Part shown: positions 19,272-31,239 of the stretch, in pieces | Layout: every line of letters starts with the position of its first letter | Position numbering within the stretch: position 1 is the first letter of the stretch | Assembly (NCBI RefSeq): GCF_029227915.1 | Contig: NC_079876.1 | Coordinates: 32,467,828 to 32,531,827, forward strand | Source of the DNA: Hydractinia symbiolongicarpus | Lineage: Eukaryota > Cnidaria > Hydrozoa > Anthoathecata > Hydractiniidae | Reading direction: 5' to 3' | Length of the DNA stretch: 64,000 nt | The notes under the pieces: generated by a model | What the model was told of the DNA's origin: nothing | Database searches by the model: none | What the model saw: only the letters and a program-made list of their open reading frames with translations | Position numbers and translations under genes: made by a program

Positions 19272-19663
19272 CTATGATGCTTCTAATACTTTTAGAGGAA
19301 TTTTTCGACCGCGAACAACTCTCATCTCTCCGTACTCATTCCGCATGGCTATACCAACACTAATAATCACCGATTTTTTTAATTCTTTTGAACTGTTCTT
19401 CTGCTTATTATTTGTTTCCATCATAGAAGCTGATGATGGTTTTGCTGCTACAGATGTTGTTGTTGTTGATGATATACTATGTCTCTTTTTTGTACCAGGC
19501 TTGAAGAGGGTCTGTATTTTTCTCGACTCTCGGTAAAACTATTCAAAGGCATCGTATTCGATGGAGTACAAGATGTATCGTTTTCTGATATTCTAGCGCC
19601 ACATTTCCCACAAAAAGTGTGCTCTGTTTTGACTTCAGATCCACACGCTACACAGTACGCCAT
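19272..19663 (-). pseudogene. Zinc-ribbon protein N-terminal fragment
   Basis: ATG 19663 reads MAYCVACGSEVKTEHTFCGK followed by CGARISEN, a double CxxC zinc ribbon. After a serine/threonine-rich linker the frame must shift by one base near 19500. It then enters SSTTTTSVAAKPSSASM and a small folded-looking part (SVIISVGIAMRNEYGEMRVV, RGRKIPLKVLEAS) before TAG 19272. Similar zinc-ribbon plus VGI...RGK(x)PLKV arrangements precede larger domains, including HECT ligases, in cnidarian proteins I recall. Only this N-terminal part is present, so it is probably a truncated or decayed copy. Confidence 0.55.
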
Positions 19664-19799
19664 TTTATCTGCAATCAATGTTTTGGTACAAAATAACACG
19701 TCAACCGAAATTAATTAATACATTTTGTTTTTTAATTTTCTTCTCAAACCTTTTTCTTTTTCTCCGATATTTATGCTTTCTTTTTATTTACTTCTGATT

Positions 19800-19872
19800 T
19801 ATTCTTTTCTCAATTTTGATTTTCTTTTCTCGATTTGAATTTTCTTTTCTTGATTTCGATTTCTTTTTTACA
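19800..19872. repeat. Short tandem repeat, TTTTCTTTTCTCGATTTGAA-type, ~3 copies
   Basis: The AATTTTGATTTTCTTTTCTC pattern recurs about every 22 bp with small changes. It is a simple-sequence array with no coding. Confidence 0.7.
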
Positions 19873-19916
19873 GTGTCCCTTCTCGGCTTCCGTACATTTG
19901 AATGAATGTTTCAACG

Positions 19917-20225
19917 TTACATAAAATTTGTTTGCATTTGTGCGCAAAAAAGCGCGTGCGGAGGAAAAATATTGCTGAATTGTGAAATAAAAATAAATTG
20001 GCTTGTGAAGTTAAAAAGATTTTTACTGAAGTAGATGATAAAGTTTTTTGAAAGAATGTAAAAAAAAGCGTCACTTTGCATCATTATTAATTTCTCCCGT
20101 ATGAGACACAAGAGGTCGGGTGGCTGTAGCTTTGTAAAGTCCTTTTCATGAAGAGAATTATCCGATTCTAAGTTTTCTAAGTTATAATCTTCGTCATTAT
20201 TACAAGACGTCTTATCAACGAACAA
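19917..20225 (-). CDS. Possible first exon of an unknown gene
   Basis: ATG 20225 gives an acidic N-terminus (NNDEDYNLENLESDNSLHE) followed by PPDLLCLIREKLIMMQ. The composition looks protein-like up to about 20080 and random (Phe/Ile-rich) after that. A GT at about 20077 (CAAA|GTGACG on the minus strand) could be a donor. No family is recognised and no partner exon was found. Confidence 0.3.
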   Translation of the reverse strand: MFVDKTSCNNDEDYNLENLESDNSLHEKDFTKLQPPDLLCLIREKLIMMQSDAFFYILSKNFIIYFSKNLFNFTSQFIFISQFSNIFPPHALFCAQMQTNFM

Positions 20226-21745
20226 TGTAAACAGTAAGTAAACAAACTTTTAGAAGGTGTGCTGCTGAGCTTACGGACTTTCTGCATGATGTGACGTATG
20301 CTTATTTATTCGGACCTAGTCCTCTCGACTTTACGCGACCTTGCAAATTTATTTAAAATTGAAGATATTTACAGACCCGATTAAGGTATAAATAAAGATT
20401 TTTAACGATTGTAAAAGGTTTAATCTGACATGTTTATGTATTGTCTTATCAAAATAACATTTTTTTCATATATTTTTTTTTACTGGAGTGCCCATTTAAA
20501 CTACCGGAAAGTTTCATAAGTGAGAACAAAGTAGCGCAGAATTCGGAAGTTGTGTAGACATTAAAACAACGCAAGAACAAATCAGACGAAAACGAGTGCA
20601 GAAAATAATAAATCAAAATTTATCTTCTGGAAATTTAATTGCGTGGGTTTTGAACATTTCTAAAAAGTATTTAAGGTTTAGAATCCAATGCTCCTCTGAC
20701 AGTATTTTCACGATTCCTTTTAGAGGAGAAAAATTTGTCCATTAGTTTATTTACTGAGTAGTAGGGGAAGTGCCATTCTTCTTATAAATTTATTAATAAG
20801 TTTAGTATGTTTATTATTGCAAAAAATAAGAAATGAACTCTTCCCAAAGGTATTTTTTTTATTTTGTTCCAAAATTTCGAAATTTTAAAGCCTTGCCACA
20901 ATATAAAAAAAAACTCAAGAAATTCTGCATTTGACAGTAATAATAGTGCACCACAAAAGATTTCCTGAGACTGAAAAACTCACACGAATACTAATCTACC
21001 ATACTGAACACAAAAGTTACGAAAAACACGAAATTTGATATTCTATTATGTGGTTTCACATACTTAAAGGGTCATTCAAGAGTAGTATTTACGTATCATA
21101 ACTTAGCTATACCACATTATTGTAAGCTCATGAAACACAAGGAAAATACATAGGGTTAAGGCGGCGATACACGATCCAATTAATCGAATTCGATTAGTCG
21201 AATTCAACAAATTGGATCGTGAATCATGTAAAAATCCTATGCTTTGGCATGTTCAGACTTGTCGAATTCGATTTTTAAACAGTCGGAACGGTTCAACTTT
21301 TTCGATTAATCGAAAGGTTTTTAACCAATAAAAATGCTTAAAATATGTACATCAAATGTGCGTTCAGAAAAATGTGAGTTTCTATATGAAAAATAAACAT
21401 TACTAGAGGACGTTTAAAGGTACTATCCGGTAGAAAATCAAATACTTCTTGTATGTTGTATCATATTTCAAAAATAACTAAAATTTCTCTCTTATACCTT
21501 TAGTTTTCTCCAGTTGGTGATACTCTGCATTTGTTTATGTTTTCTTCGCCATGCTTACTTTCAATATGGCGTGCTCTTGTAACGCGGTTGAGGCCTGGGC
21601 AAAAAAATTATATCCGCAATTATGCAACTGACGTAGTTACAGCTCCCGTTTTTTGCACAGATTAAGATCACCCCCTGGTTAGTTGTTACTTTGATTCGAC
21701 GATGTAAAAAAATAAATAAGAGCTCTCTTTTTTTCACGAGTAAGC
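20226..21745. other. Spacer with an AATTCGATTA-rich inverted-repeat cluster
   Basis: No gene seen. At 21165-21320, CGATCCAATTAATCGAATTC, GTCGAATTCAACAAATTGGATCG and later TCGATTAATCGA form overlapping inverted repeats. This resembles one end of a MITE, but the other end was not found. Confidence 0.5.
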
Positions 21746-21977
21746 ATGGCTTCTAATAGCTTTCCCACAGCAATTGACTTCGAATTTGAGCCGGAAATTT
21801 CATTGGGTGAACGAAAGATTCCATCTTACGATGATTACGCACCACCGCTAGAAACGCCCCGATTAAACTCAGATGTGAAAGATTGGTGCTCGTGTGAGAA
21901 TTGTTGTGTGATGCCTACGGAAACAGAATGCTTATGTTGCCATGATGTGGATGCAATTAAATATTTCAAGTTGCAGA
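21746..21977 (+). CDS. Exon coding a P2X7-tail-like cysteine-rich domain
   Basis: ATG 21746 is followed by an acidic linker, then DWCSCENCCVMPTETECLCC. The pattern WCxCxxCxxMPTExExxCC is the signature of the cytoplasmic cysteine-rich (ballast-like) domain of P2X7 receptors. It also occurs alone in many invertebrate proteins without a channel. After DAIKYFKLQ a GT (21978-21979, GCAGA|GTAAAA) can serve as donor. The frame beyond is probably intron. The next exon was not found, so this is a first exon or a stranded duplicate. There is no membrane segment, so it need not be a receptor. Confidence 0.62.
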
Positions 21978-22567
21978 GTAAAATATTTTGTTTGCGTTGC
22001 AGCTTGACACCCTATATTGTAATGTGGAGGCTCCTCGGATGATGTACAAGGAAAATCCATACTAAAATTCCAACGTGTTTCGACAGTATCATGTTCGAAG
22101 GCTTTTTTGACAATTTAAAAGGTTGCAAATATGTCAATTTTACACAGTCGTAAGGATCCTGGTGACGAGGTTTAAGCTTACGCTTGCAAACATACGCATA
22201 CCTCTTTCGTTTGTTTCTCTTCGATTCTGCGTTTTGATGTTTCTCTTCCCTTTGATTTCTCCTTATGAGGAGATAGTAAAGATTATTTTGCATTGCTCAA
22301 GAACTGTCGAAACAACTTTCCTCAAAATGATCAGAGCAAACATTGAAATATTTCAGTAGTTCATCTTCTCTATTTACAGCCTTAATCCAAGCAGTTGCTA
22401 ATTTTGAATCTTTGGGCAATTAATTGGAAAAAACTTTTTTTCTCCACTATCTTTTTTTCTTCCCCGGTATTATTTTCCGTCTCACTTTTTCCTCCTTCTT
22501 TTTTTCCCCTTTCTTTTTTTGTACTATTTCAACAACCTGCTACACTACAACAAGGCATTTTGATGTG

Positions 22568-22635
22568 ATGGCGGATCGGAGGAAGCTCGAAAAGAAAGAA
22601 CACGAAGCAAAATCTCACCTTGAACTTGATTGCCA
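22568..22635 (+). CDS. Probable first coding exon of an unknown gene
   Basis: A pyrimidine-rich leader precedes ATG 22568. The exon reads MADRRKLEKKEHEAKSHLEL, then DC, and ends at a strong donor (CCA|GTAAGG). The charged helical start resembles many eukaryotic N-termini. No downstream exon could be paired with it here. Confidence 0.4.
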
Positions 22636-24052
22636 GTAAGGAAAACGTTTAAAACTCTTTTTTCTTGTACCCTTTCTTTGTTTTGTAATTTAACTTAGTT
22701 TAGCAAACATAGGAATATAATGTCATTTTTATTCTACTGAATGATAAAACTGTCAAAAGTCAACGCACGCTGGTTAGTTTTATGTTGTTGGCGCTATCTA
22801 ATGAAAACATAACGAAGAAATCAAATTCGAAACGATGTATATCAGTTATCTTGTAACTTTCGAATATTTAACAAATCCAGAGATGCTGCATTGCGGTTAA
22901 TGTGTACATTGTTCTTGATGTTGTTGTTGTTAATATCATAAAAAAATGTTTTTCGATGTTTATCGCAAATAGCTCTGGGTACTAGAATGCTTATTCTGCA
23001 ACCTTTATAATAAGCGTTTTGTGGCCAAATAATTTCAGTGCAAGTTCAGTCCAAATGACCGCCTAGAGTAATTAGTTTAAAAATTAAATACTTAAATTCT
23101 TAAACCACACACATGGAAGACGGAAAGAAGCAATTATGTAGATAAAACCTCTTTGTAATGTTTTTTATAAATAATTTTATGCAACGTGTATGCTGATGCA
23201 CTTGTTGAAAAACGAATGCGTTTATAATAGATTTACGATTTTAATAACTTGTACGGAAATTTAGTGCTTTGCACCTCCAGTATCATTGTAAAAAGAAAGC
23301 CTGGAGAACAGCCATTACCAAAAAGTGAAAAAAAGACCTAGGGCGATGTTGCCCGGGGACTTGCTATAAAATTTTTCGCTTGCGAACATAGGGGCCCTCT
23401 TCTCGCTCCGCAACCCTTTATATTTTTTTGTTCACATAAAGTCATGTGGACGCCAGTGCAGTCCACCCCTAAGATCAAATTAAATCAAATTAAATATATG
23501 ACATTTTCATTTTAGATTTTGCACAATTAACTAACGTAGTTTATAAAAATGTTTTTGGGTGTACATAGAAGAAAATGTTTGGAACATTTTAGATCTGTTA
23601 GTCTTCCATACTCACCCAAACTCAAACATATATTGGTATATAAATATACTTGATATAACACAATATTATAAAAAATTGAGTGGATTCACAAGGAAGGTAA
23701 GAGAATAGCTGAAAATTCTGCTAATAAAAATTATGATCACCTTTATTATAGACACTGTGAAAGAAGGGAGGACAGGAAGAAACAATAAAACAACAAAACA
23801 AAACAACGATATAAACGAACACAAAATACGGTTTTATCCAGTTATTCCAGAAACATATATGTAAACACATTTTAATAAGGGAATAACCAACAAATCAATA
23901 AGAACTTCGTTGGTATATTAACCAACTTTTTCAAACAAATACTTTACTATTTGGTAAAAAGTAGAATATATACTATTAAAAACGTTGCTTTGGTAACATA
24001 AAAAGGCAAGCAATAAAAACAATATAATATATTATCACCATCTAGAAGGTTT
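22636..24052. other. Spacer with a LINE-like AATTAAATC tail, no gene
   Basis: AGATCAAATTAAATCAAATT at about 23473-23500 looks like a retroelement 3' tail. No coding sequence was recognised in the rest. Confidence 0.4.
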
Positions 24053-24840
24053 CTACAGCGTTCACTTCTGGCTTAGTAAGTTGTTAGGTGAAACAAAGTG
24101 ACTTATTCTTGCTATCATGCCTGTTGCGCGATTTAGCTTATTATATAGCTGCTTCAAATGAAAGTCCCAAGAAAGATTTTCGTCTAGTTTTATACCAAGA
24201 TATTTCACAGAATGGATTGGGAACATTTTTTGTCCAGAGATCCTAAAGTTTAAATGTTTGGTTATTGGTTTGCATTTGGACTTAAACATGATTAATTCAG
24301 TTTTTGAGGCATTCAAGGATATTTTGTTTGCTTTAAGCCACTCACAAAGATTCTTTAAGTCATGATTAACACATTTGTTTATTTTTTAAGTGATTTATCT
24401 ACATATAAAATATTGGTGTCATCTGCAAAATGTCGAGGAACGTTGAATTGCCTTATTTAAGTCGTTGATATATATTAAGAACAGTAATGGGCCCAGAATA
24501 AAAACCTTGGGGAACCCCATGTTTAATTTTCACAGTGGAAGATTTGAGCGTTTCAATTTTTTAGGATTTAATAGGATGTCATGTTCAACCGTATCAAATG
24601 CTTTCTGGAAGTCAACAAAGATCCCACAAGCAAATAGCCCTAAATCTAATGATTTTCTGTTATCTTCAGTTAGATTAATTAATGCATGTGTAGTACTGTG
24701 GTGGTTTCTAAAGCCAAACTGTTTATCGAATAGAATATTGTTAGAATTTAAAAAACTATAGAGTCTTGACTGCATGAGTTTTTCAAAGATTTTAGAGATA
24801 TTTGATAGGAGAGAAATAGGTCTATAGTTACAGAGAGCTT
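24053..24840 (-). pseudogene. 5'-truncated non-LTR retrotransposon, reverse transcriptase fragment (CR1/Jockey-like)
   Basis: On the minus strand from about 24840: NYRPISLLSNISKIFEKLM, FGFRNHHSTTHALINLTED, motif A IFVDFQKAFDTVEHD, motif B HGVPQG, LIYINDLN after a shift, motif C FADDTNILYVDKS, then SLNASKTELIMFKSK and VKYLGIKLDENLSWDFHLK. These are the ordered RT motifs of a CR1/Jockey-type LINE ORF2. At least three frame changes are present. Nothing upstream resembles the endonuclease domain, so it is a dead 5'-truncated copy. Confidence 0.9.
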
Positions 24841-26132
24841 ACTGAGAATGTTTAGTTCACCTAAAAATTAGATTAGAATAATCTTCTTAAGTGTAACGCA
24901 GACTATGCTGTCATGGCGCCATATAGATACAATTAGTGGGTTTTTCCTACCTAAGAATGATTAGAAATAACACGGATTGTAAAAGAAATTAGTTGAACAG
25001 GAAGAAATATAATATTTCACCGCAGGGCGAGTTTCATGAGAAACGAAATCCTGCGTGTGAACAGGTTAGTAAAATTGGCAACAAACACTGATATTTTAAT
25101 CTCTTGAGACTTGAAGATAAGTAGTAAGGCCAGTCAAGTAAATATATTAGTTAGCTGGATAATATGAACATATCATTATATATGTTTGGTTCAGTTTAAG
25201 GTCTAATTGGAATTAAAAGTTACCAGAATATAGTGATGGTAATTTTCCTAACATTACAACGTACCTGATATTTATGTACTGCGTCATAAGTTGGCGGATT
25301 CCCAAAAACAGATAAGAAATTCGAAAAGAAAATCTCATACCCTTTAAATTAAATAGACGTTTTTCATTAGAAGTGAGTATGATTTGGTTTTGTAGTATCT
25401 CTGACGCAATTTCACGCATCTCGTGTTAAAAGTAAAAAATAGGCCCCACGGAAGAGAGCATATACTTTTAACTTCGTTACCGTAAAGTTTAATAGCTCTC
25501 TCCCCTCGGCAACTACCTAACTACCTAACTCACTCGAAATTTAGGGTTTATTGAAATCATGGGGTACCCCAATTGGGGTAGCATTCAGGGTAGCGGTTGC
25601 GGTAGCTGATTTTGATATTGAAGGTGTATATTTTGTAATTACACTTTATATATATCTAATTTTAGCCCAATAAGACGGCTCTTGGCTTGCTTAAAATACC
25701 GAATTTAGTGACAATTTCTTAAAGAGAAATTTCACTTTTACCTTACCGCTATATTTCAATTTTAGATAATAATTTGCAGACCAGATGTCTTTGCAATACT
25801 GAGCCGCTGTGTGAAGTTGATCACTTTTACGAAAAGACGGTCCGGCTCCTAAACGATTATTGCCACATGTGAAATAAAATCATTCTTTCATAGTTATAAA
25901 GGTTTGACTGTATATTGCATGTGGTGCTGTGTAGTGCTAACATAGCCTTGTTTTTATATGGCATTTTGTTATTGACAAGAAAACATTATAACCAGAAGAT
26001 GTGTTGTGAGAACTTTATACGGGGAAGCCTTTCCTTCTAATTAATCACATGTGAAATTAAAATATTCAGTTTGAATCAAATGGGACGGTGTCCGTTTGCA
26101 AAACTGGTTAACGGCGGGCTTTTTTAAACGTA
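24841..26132. other. AT-rich spacer, no gene
   Basis: Contains small GGTAGC-type repeats and a GGGGTACCCC palindrome near 25561-25615. No coding was recognised. Confidence 0.55.
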
Positions 26133-26138
26133 TTTATT
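26133..26138 (-). terminator. Polyadenylation signal AATAAA of the cysteine-rich gene
   Basis: AATAAA on the minus strand, about 125 bases after the stop codon at 26262-26264. Confidence 0.5.
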
Positions 26139-26261
26139 AATACTAACTTGCTATAGAAAACCTTTTCCTTGAAGTAAATAAAATAGATTACAATAAAACA
26201 AAAAACATTACTAGAAGAAATCAATGTTTATCGAAGCAAAAGTTTACAAATAATTGTTTTC

Positions 26262-26759
26262 TTATGGTGCAGTTAAGTACGGAATGTTGTTGAAATTTGT
26301 GCAAGGTGGGTTAGAGCATGTCCAGAAGCTATCACTTTGGCAGCACAAGCTATCTATCCCCAAAACACCTCCGTCGCAACTGACTCCTTGTGGCATTCTG
26401 ATGGCAAAAACGGATTTTTCCATTCCAGTAGCACAACAATAGTGACCATGCCAGTAAGCGTAAGGAAAGTTCGCCGAGCAGGTGCCACCTGTGTCAGCAT
26501 TATTACCGCAACCGGAGCCAGCAGGACAAGGAACATATTCGTCTTGATAGCAGCATTCGCTAGCTGCTCCAATGACTCCATTATCGCAGCCTGCATCTTG
26601 AACAGCTCTGTTTTCATACGCTGTTTTTTCAAATCTGAACTGGCAACAGTATGCACCATTGAAGTAGGAGTAAGGATATCTTTGTGGACAGTTTTGGCAT
26701 AGTACATTTACAGTTATAGCTGCTACAATGACAGATATGATCAAGCTTTTTGAAACCAT
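26262..26759 (-). CDS. Secreted two-repeat cysteine-rich protein
   Basis: The start is set at ATG 26759 (not 26948), because a TATA box lies about 80 bases upstream of it. The protein has 165 residues. It begins with a signal peptide (MVSKSLIISVIVAAITVNVLC), followed by two homologous cysteine-rich repeats. Each repeat runs CP..YPY.Y.NG.YCC, about 20 residues, GCD.GVIG, xxCC, then PC...GSGC or its equivalent. The second repeat (NFPYAYWHGHYCC ... SCDGGVLGIDSLCC) ends with a Pro/Asn-rich tail. Paired cysteines imply disulfides and secretion. Related YPYxYxNGxYCC repeats occur in secreted proteins of cnidarians and molluscs with no agreed function. The gene looks intact and without introns. Confidence 0.8.
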   Translation of the reverse strand: MVSKSLIISVIVAAITVNVLCQNCPQRYPYSYFNGAYCCQFRFEKTAYENRAVQDAGCDNGVIGAASECCYQDEYVPCPAGSGCGNNADTGGTCSANFPYAYWHGHYCCATGMEKSVFAIRMPQGVSCDGGVLGIDSLCCQSDSFWTCSNPPCTNFNNIPYLTAP

Positions 26760-26840
26760 TGTTGCTTCTCCGTTGTGTATGCTCGTATATCTTCCACTGA
26801 GATATTGTGATTTGTTTGCTTCCATGATTTGCACTTTCAG

Positions 26841-26850
26841 ATATTTATAG
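26841..26850 (-). promoter_or_regulatory. TATA box of the cysteine-rich gene
   Basis: CTATAAATAT on the minus strand, 82 bases before ATG 26759. This spacing would leave a 5' leader of about 50 bases. Confidence 0.6.
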
Positions 26851-29800
26851 GGCGATTTTTTCGGCATGCGCAACGATTTGACCAATCGTGATAAGCCACA
26901 TCCATTGTCTTTGTGCCCTATTATGACATCTATTCCGTCAACCTTCAAACTTTTAATTGAGTTGAATTACGCCCCTATAAGTACAACAAAGGTAAAAAGT
27001 AAAAAGTAAAACTTATCATGCCCCATTGTTTTTAAAGCGTGGGTGAAAGATAATTGATAGTCAAGTAAACAAGCATTCAAGGAAGTATAAAATCACTGAC
27101 TCATTGTCATACATTAGGCGTCTATAGTCAGTTTGCATGTTAGGATATTCTTAAGAAATTACCAAATGAAGACTGTGCCCTATAATTGTAAAAACATATG
27201 CAGAAAGATTTGTTTAAGTAAAAAACACGGAAAAAATAATAAGTACCAGTAAGTATAATAGATAAGCATATTATGTAATGCAGCTCATTGTTTTGATGAA
27301 GTTTTCGCTGTTCCGCAGCAGTTGATGCGAATAAAATAAAAAAGCAATTTCTAAATGTATACATGAACTTAGTTCCTATCTTTAAATAGGTTCAAAAGTA
27401 AAGGAGTAAGTATGTAAACACGATTCAAATATAAAAATTCCTCAATAAAAAATTTCTCACGAAATAAACAAAATAAATAGATTCTTAAAATCTAAGTCAT
27501 CTAAACATACCGAAGTAATCAATTGTTACTCCTTTTTTTAGAATGTTTGAAATTGATTGAAGTGTATCAACATCAACATCCTGATGTAATCAATCAAGAT
27601 ATTGAACACTGCACGCTTTTTTGTATATATCTTATAATATGTTATAAGAAAGTAGGTTCAAGACTCAAGTGAGTAAAACTGCGACATTGAGTCTCATTGA
27701 GTATAGAAAAGCGTGAAGAAGTTACTATTGCGCATTGCTTACAAAGTTGATTTTACGTAATATTTCAGGTTTTGTATATGGTATTGTGATTGGTTACATT
27801 TTTTTACGAGCTGATATTCTGCATATTAGTGCTACCTCGTGTATCTTTTTTCTCTTGCCGTTCAAGAAGAATATAGAGTTATGTCTTGTAGCTATTCTCG
27901 TTTTTGACAGTGCGTAAAACATCTGAAATAGAATTTTTACGCATTTCTTATGTATTTTGATCTTATCGACACTGATTTGTTTGTTGCCGTTCTATTGGAA
28001 AGAGATAAGATTGGAGATATAAGCAATTTGTTTTTCTTTTGTAATATCTGTATTATAATCACCGCATACCTCTGTCTTCCTGTCACGCAAAATGGTACCG
28101 TATGTATGGGCAAACTCGTGGATTTTTCCAAGGGCCACTGACTAGTATAATTAATAATCGCAATTCCGTGAAAATTTCCACGCCAATTTATCCGTCGTGA
28201 ATATTCTACACATTGGCATTTTGTGCACCCTGAAGTTTACTTGGACGGGGGTTATTACTTTTTTTATAGGTGCAATTATAATGTGGTTTTCGATTTCCTG
28301 CACCCTTCATCCCCATATTTTATTACCCATTGAACATGAATAATAAAGCTGTTGTTGCACCAGTTCTTTTTGGCAAGGATTGTAGCTACGTACAGGTTTC
28401 ACAGAATATCAACAATGATTTTTGCTTTGAAAGATGTATGTTTGTTGCCGGATTTCATTTTCGGAAAAAGCAGTGTTCAGAAACCTTTCGGCCTTGTCAT
28501 GTTTTTGCGAATTTTTTTTCAAGTTAATTTGCCCTTAAATTTATCAGAACCACTTGAAAAGAATCAAATTGCTTCTACTAATTAGTATTAACTAATCAGA
28601 ATGAACTTATTAAAGAAGCATATCGACGGAAAGTTTCTATATACCCAGGAACCCAGTTATTTCCAACTACATATCTGGTTCGAAACTCCGGAAAATAAAT
28701 CATGTTTAACAATATTTCACTGCCCACTTATCTTTCAGTTTTATAATTTTCAAGCGTTGATTATAAAAAATGATGGTAAACTCCAAAAGCGTTGGGTAAT
28801 GAAATAAACTTTTCTTCGATGTAAAAAGTATGCGATCTGATTTAAAATCTTAAATGAATACAAGTAAACATATTGCTGCAGAATGATGTAATGAATTGCC
28901 TGACCTTATCTATAACAGGGTTGAATCTGCTGCTAGAAACTTCTCACAATAACGTATGCTACTGGAAAAAACTTTATGGAAGATGCAAAGATAGGAAAAA
29001 TTCTTGTAAAAAATCCTTCTTCTGTTTAGGTTCTGTTTTTTTAGCTGAAAAATTATGTTTTTTCCCAAACAAGATTAATCCTGGAAAACAGGTTAAAACT
29101 TTTGGAGCACTTTAAAGGTTAAGGAGATTACTTTTTAAAAATAAGTGGTCACTGCAAAATGCTATGAATTGACATAACGAATCCAACAGGCGGAGCTTGT
29201 TTTCATCTACGTGCAGATTAGAAGATAAGCTATAATGACAAATCAAAGAAATTAATTGAATAAGGCCATCGAAATTAGCAACGTAGGCGCTATATTGACA
29301 ATATTAATGATTCCATCAGTTACATATCTAGTGGAAAGTGTTTTGGTTGTGTTGGTTGCGAAACGCTTATCCAATAAGTAAATCCGTACATGTGTACCCA
29401 GTCTCCTTGCTTTGTATGCTGCTAAAAAATTAAGATCTCATGTTGATAAAAATTATGATTGTCTTTGCAACGCTGATTTAGATTAGTGTTATCTAGCGTT
29501 GGCGTCTAGCTTAGATGTTTTTTTTTTACTATGAGTGTGTTATAGAATATTTTACATCACCGTTAGGATGGCATTCCCAAAGACGCTAAGATTTTTTTAA
29601 TAAGATGGTCACTTTTTTTTATAGGTGTGTTTTAAATTTTTACGTTCGAAACTGTTAATGTAAATATGTGTTTAAGCAAATTGAAAGTTGATCTGTGTGT
29701 ATGGGTGTGTGCACGCAAGAACAAATCGTGCTACAGGTACACGAAATAGCAAATGCGATATATCTGGCCCGAGCTTAAAAGGTCAGTGCAATGACTGAGG

Positions 29801-30155
29801 GCGATATTTTTGTGCAACACCGTTTAACTGTGCTAAGCGCTCAACCTGGTTTCACGATTCATTTTTTAACTTCCGCAAAAACTTATTCCGCAAAATAAAA
29901 TAATATTGATTGACTGTTTTTGCTATGATGGAGTAACAACGGTTTGTAAACTCTGTTTTTATTACAGCTATCGTTGCTGGAATGTCATTTTTTGAAAAAT
30001 ATGTTACAGTCGCAACACTATAATGGTGTATGTGCTTCACTTGATTTACAACATACTATATACCTGTACTAAAGAGCTCCACCAGATCGTGTGGCGCAGT
30101 TTACGGCGCTCCACAGAGTGTTCAACGCCGCTTCACACCTTGACTTGTGGCTTAC
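26851..30155. other. AT-rich spacer, no supported gene
   Basis: Several ORFs of 60-80 codons occur, all Phe/Ile/Lys-rich as expected by chance. No homology, splice pairs or repeats were recognised. Confidence 0.55.
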
Positions 30156-30175
30156 CCCGGCGTTTTGACGCCGGG
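30156..30175. repeat. GC-rich hairpin in AT-rich DNA
   Basis: CCCGGCG, TTTTGA, CGCCGGG: a perfect 7-bp stem with a 6-nt loop, within a GC-rich patch (30070-30185). Confidence 0.75.
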
Positions 30176-30200
30176 TTTCCCGGCTAGTACAATATAAACT

Positions 30201-31239
30201 GTTTTGTCTATTTGTACCGAAGATATTACCCAAGGTCAAAAGTGTAAACCGAACTTGAGAGGTCGATACGCGGTTTAGGACTTACTCTAAGTTGGTTTTT
30301 GGGTCTATATGTAGCTAGTTAATTCTACTAATTCTTTGGCGAAGTTGTTTGTTTACATTTATGGCAATCATTTTATATCGTACTTTATTAACTGATAGCT
30401 ATTTTCAACCGGTTAATACGGGAAATCCGTAGCGCTGATTGGATAAAAAGCCTTAACGACGGGCTTTATACAGCACGGTATAACTTTTACTTAGAAACCA
30501 TAATGGTAGCTGTAAATGTAAACAAACAACATTGCAATAGAATCGTGAAAACATAGCTACATATACAAGTCTTGAAGTTTTACTTTAATAACTATAATTT
30601 TACCAAACAGCCTTTTTGAAGCTACAAAAAACAACAACATGATCGATTCAAGTATCATTGAAGAACTGGAAAGTAACAAAACATCGAAAGTTTAAAATCA
30701 TACCACACAGCTTCAAGTGAACAGTAAGAGCACATGTCAGACCTAATCAGTTTGAACAAAAAACGTCCTTTGCAAAACATCACAAACACTACATCCATCA
30801 TCAAGAAATGTTGATAATCTTAAATCCATGTTCGATGATGCACACATAAATAACTTCGTTTTTAATATAAACATTCATCAGCACAATGAGCAACAAGCAA
30901 AATAACGTCGAATTTGTATGATGACTCCTCTTCTGACAAAGAATAAACTTTGGTTCAAAAAACGTTTAAAAAAGTTCTCTATATAGTTATTCAAATGTTT
31001 TGTTTTCTCTTTGTACATGTATTTGAAAAATTGAAACAATGAAATTCTAATCGAACGTTTTCTTTTTTTAACAAAACCTGGTTTTTACAACCTTGTCACA
31101 AGTAAATCTTTAGAAAATAATCCTGGTTTCTACAAACATTTGGAAAGTAGCATCAGTTAATAAATAACGTATCGACCTCGTAAGCTCGGTCTATACTTTT
31201 AATCTTGGGTAATATTTCTCGGAATAGGTAGACAAAAAG
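30201..31239. mobile_element. Inverted-repeat-bounded element, ~1.04 kb
   Basis: The left arm, 30201-30270 (GTTTTGTCTA ... GGTCGATACG), is matched inversely by 31168-31239 with about 80 percent identity. Sequences outside and inside the arms share further pieces (AAAAAGCCTT..ACGACGGGCTTT). The interior contains a broken coding-like stretch (NVDNLKSMFDDAHINNFVF near 30820-30870). It could be a decayed DNA transposon. No transposase motif was identified. Confidence 0.6.

Noticed and set aside
26760-26948. Longer N-terminus for the cysteine-rich protein (start at 26948)
   Set aside because: It would place the TATA box and leader inside the coding region and would bury the signal peptide internally.
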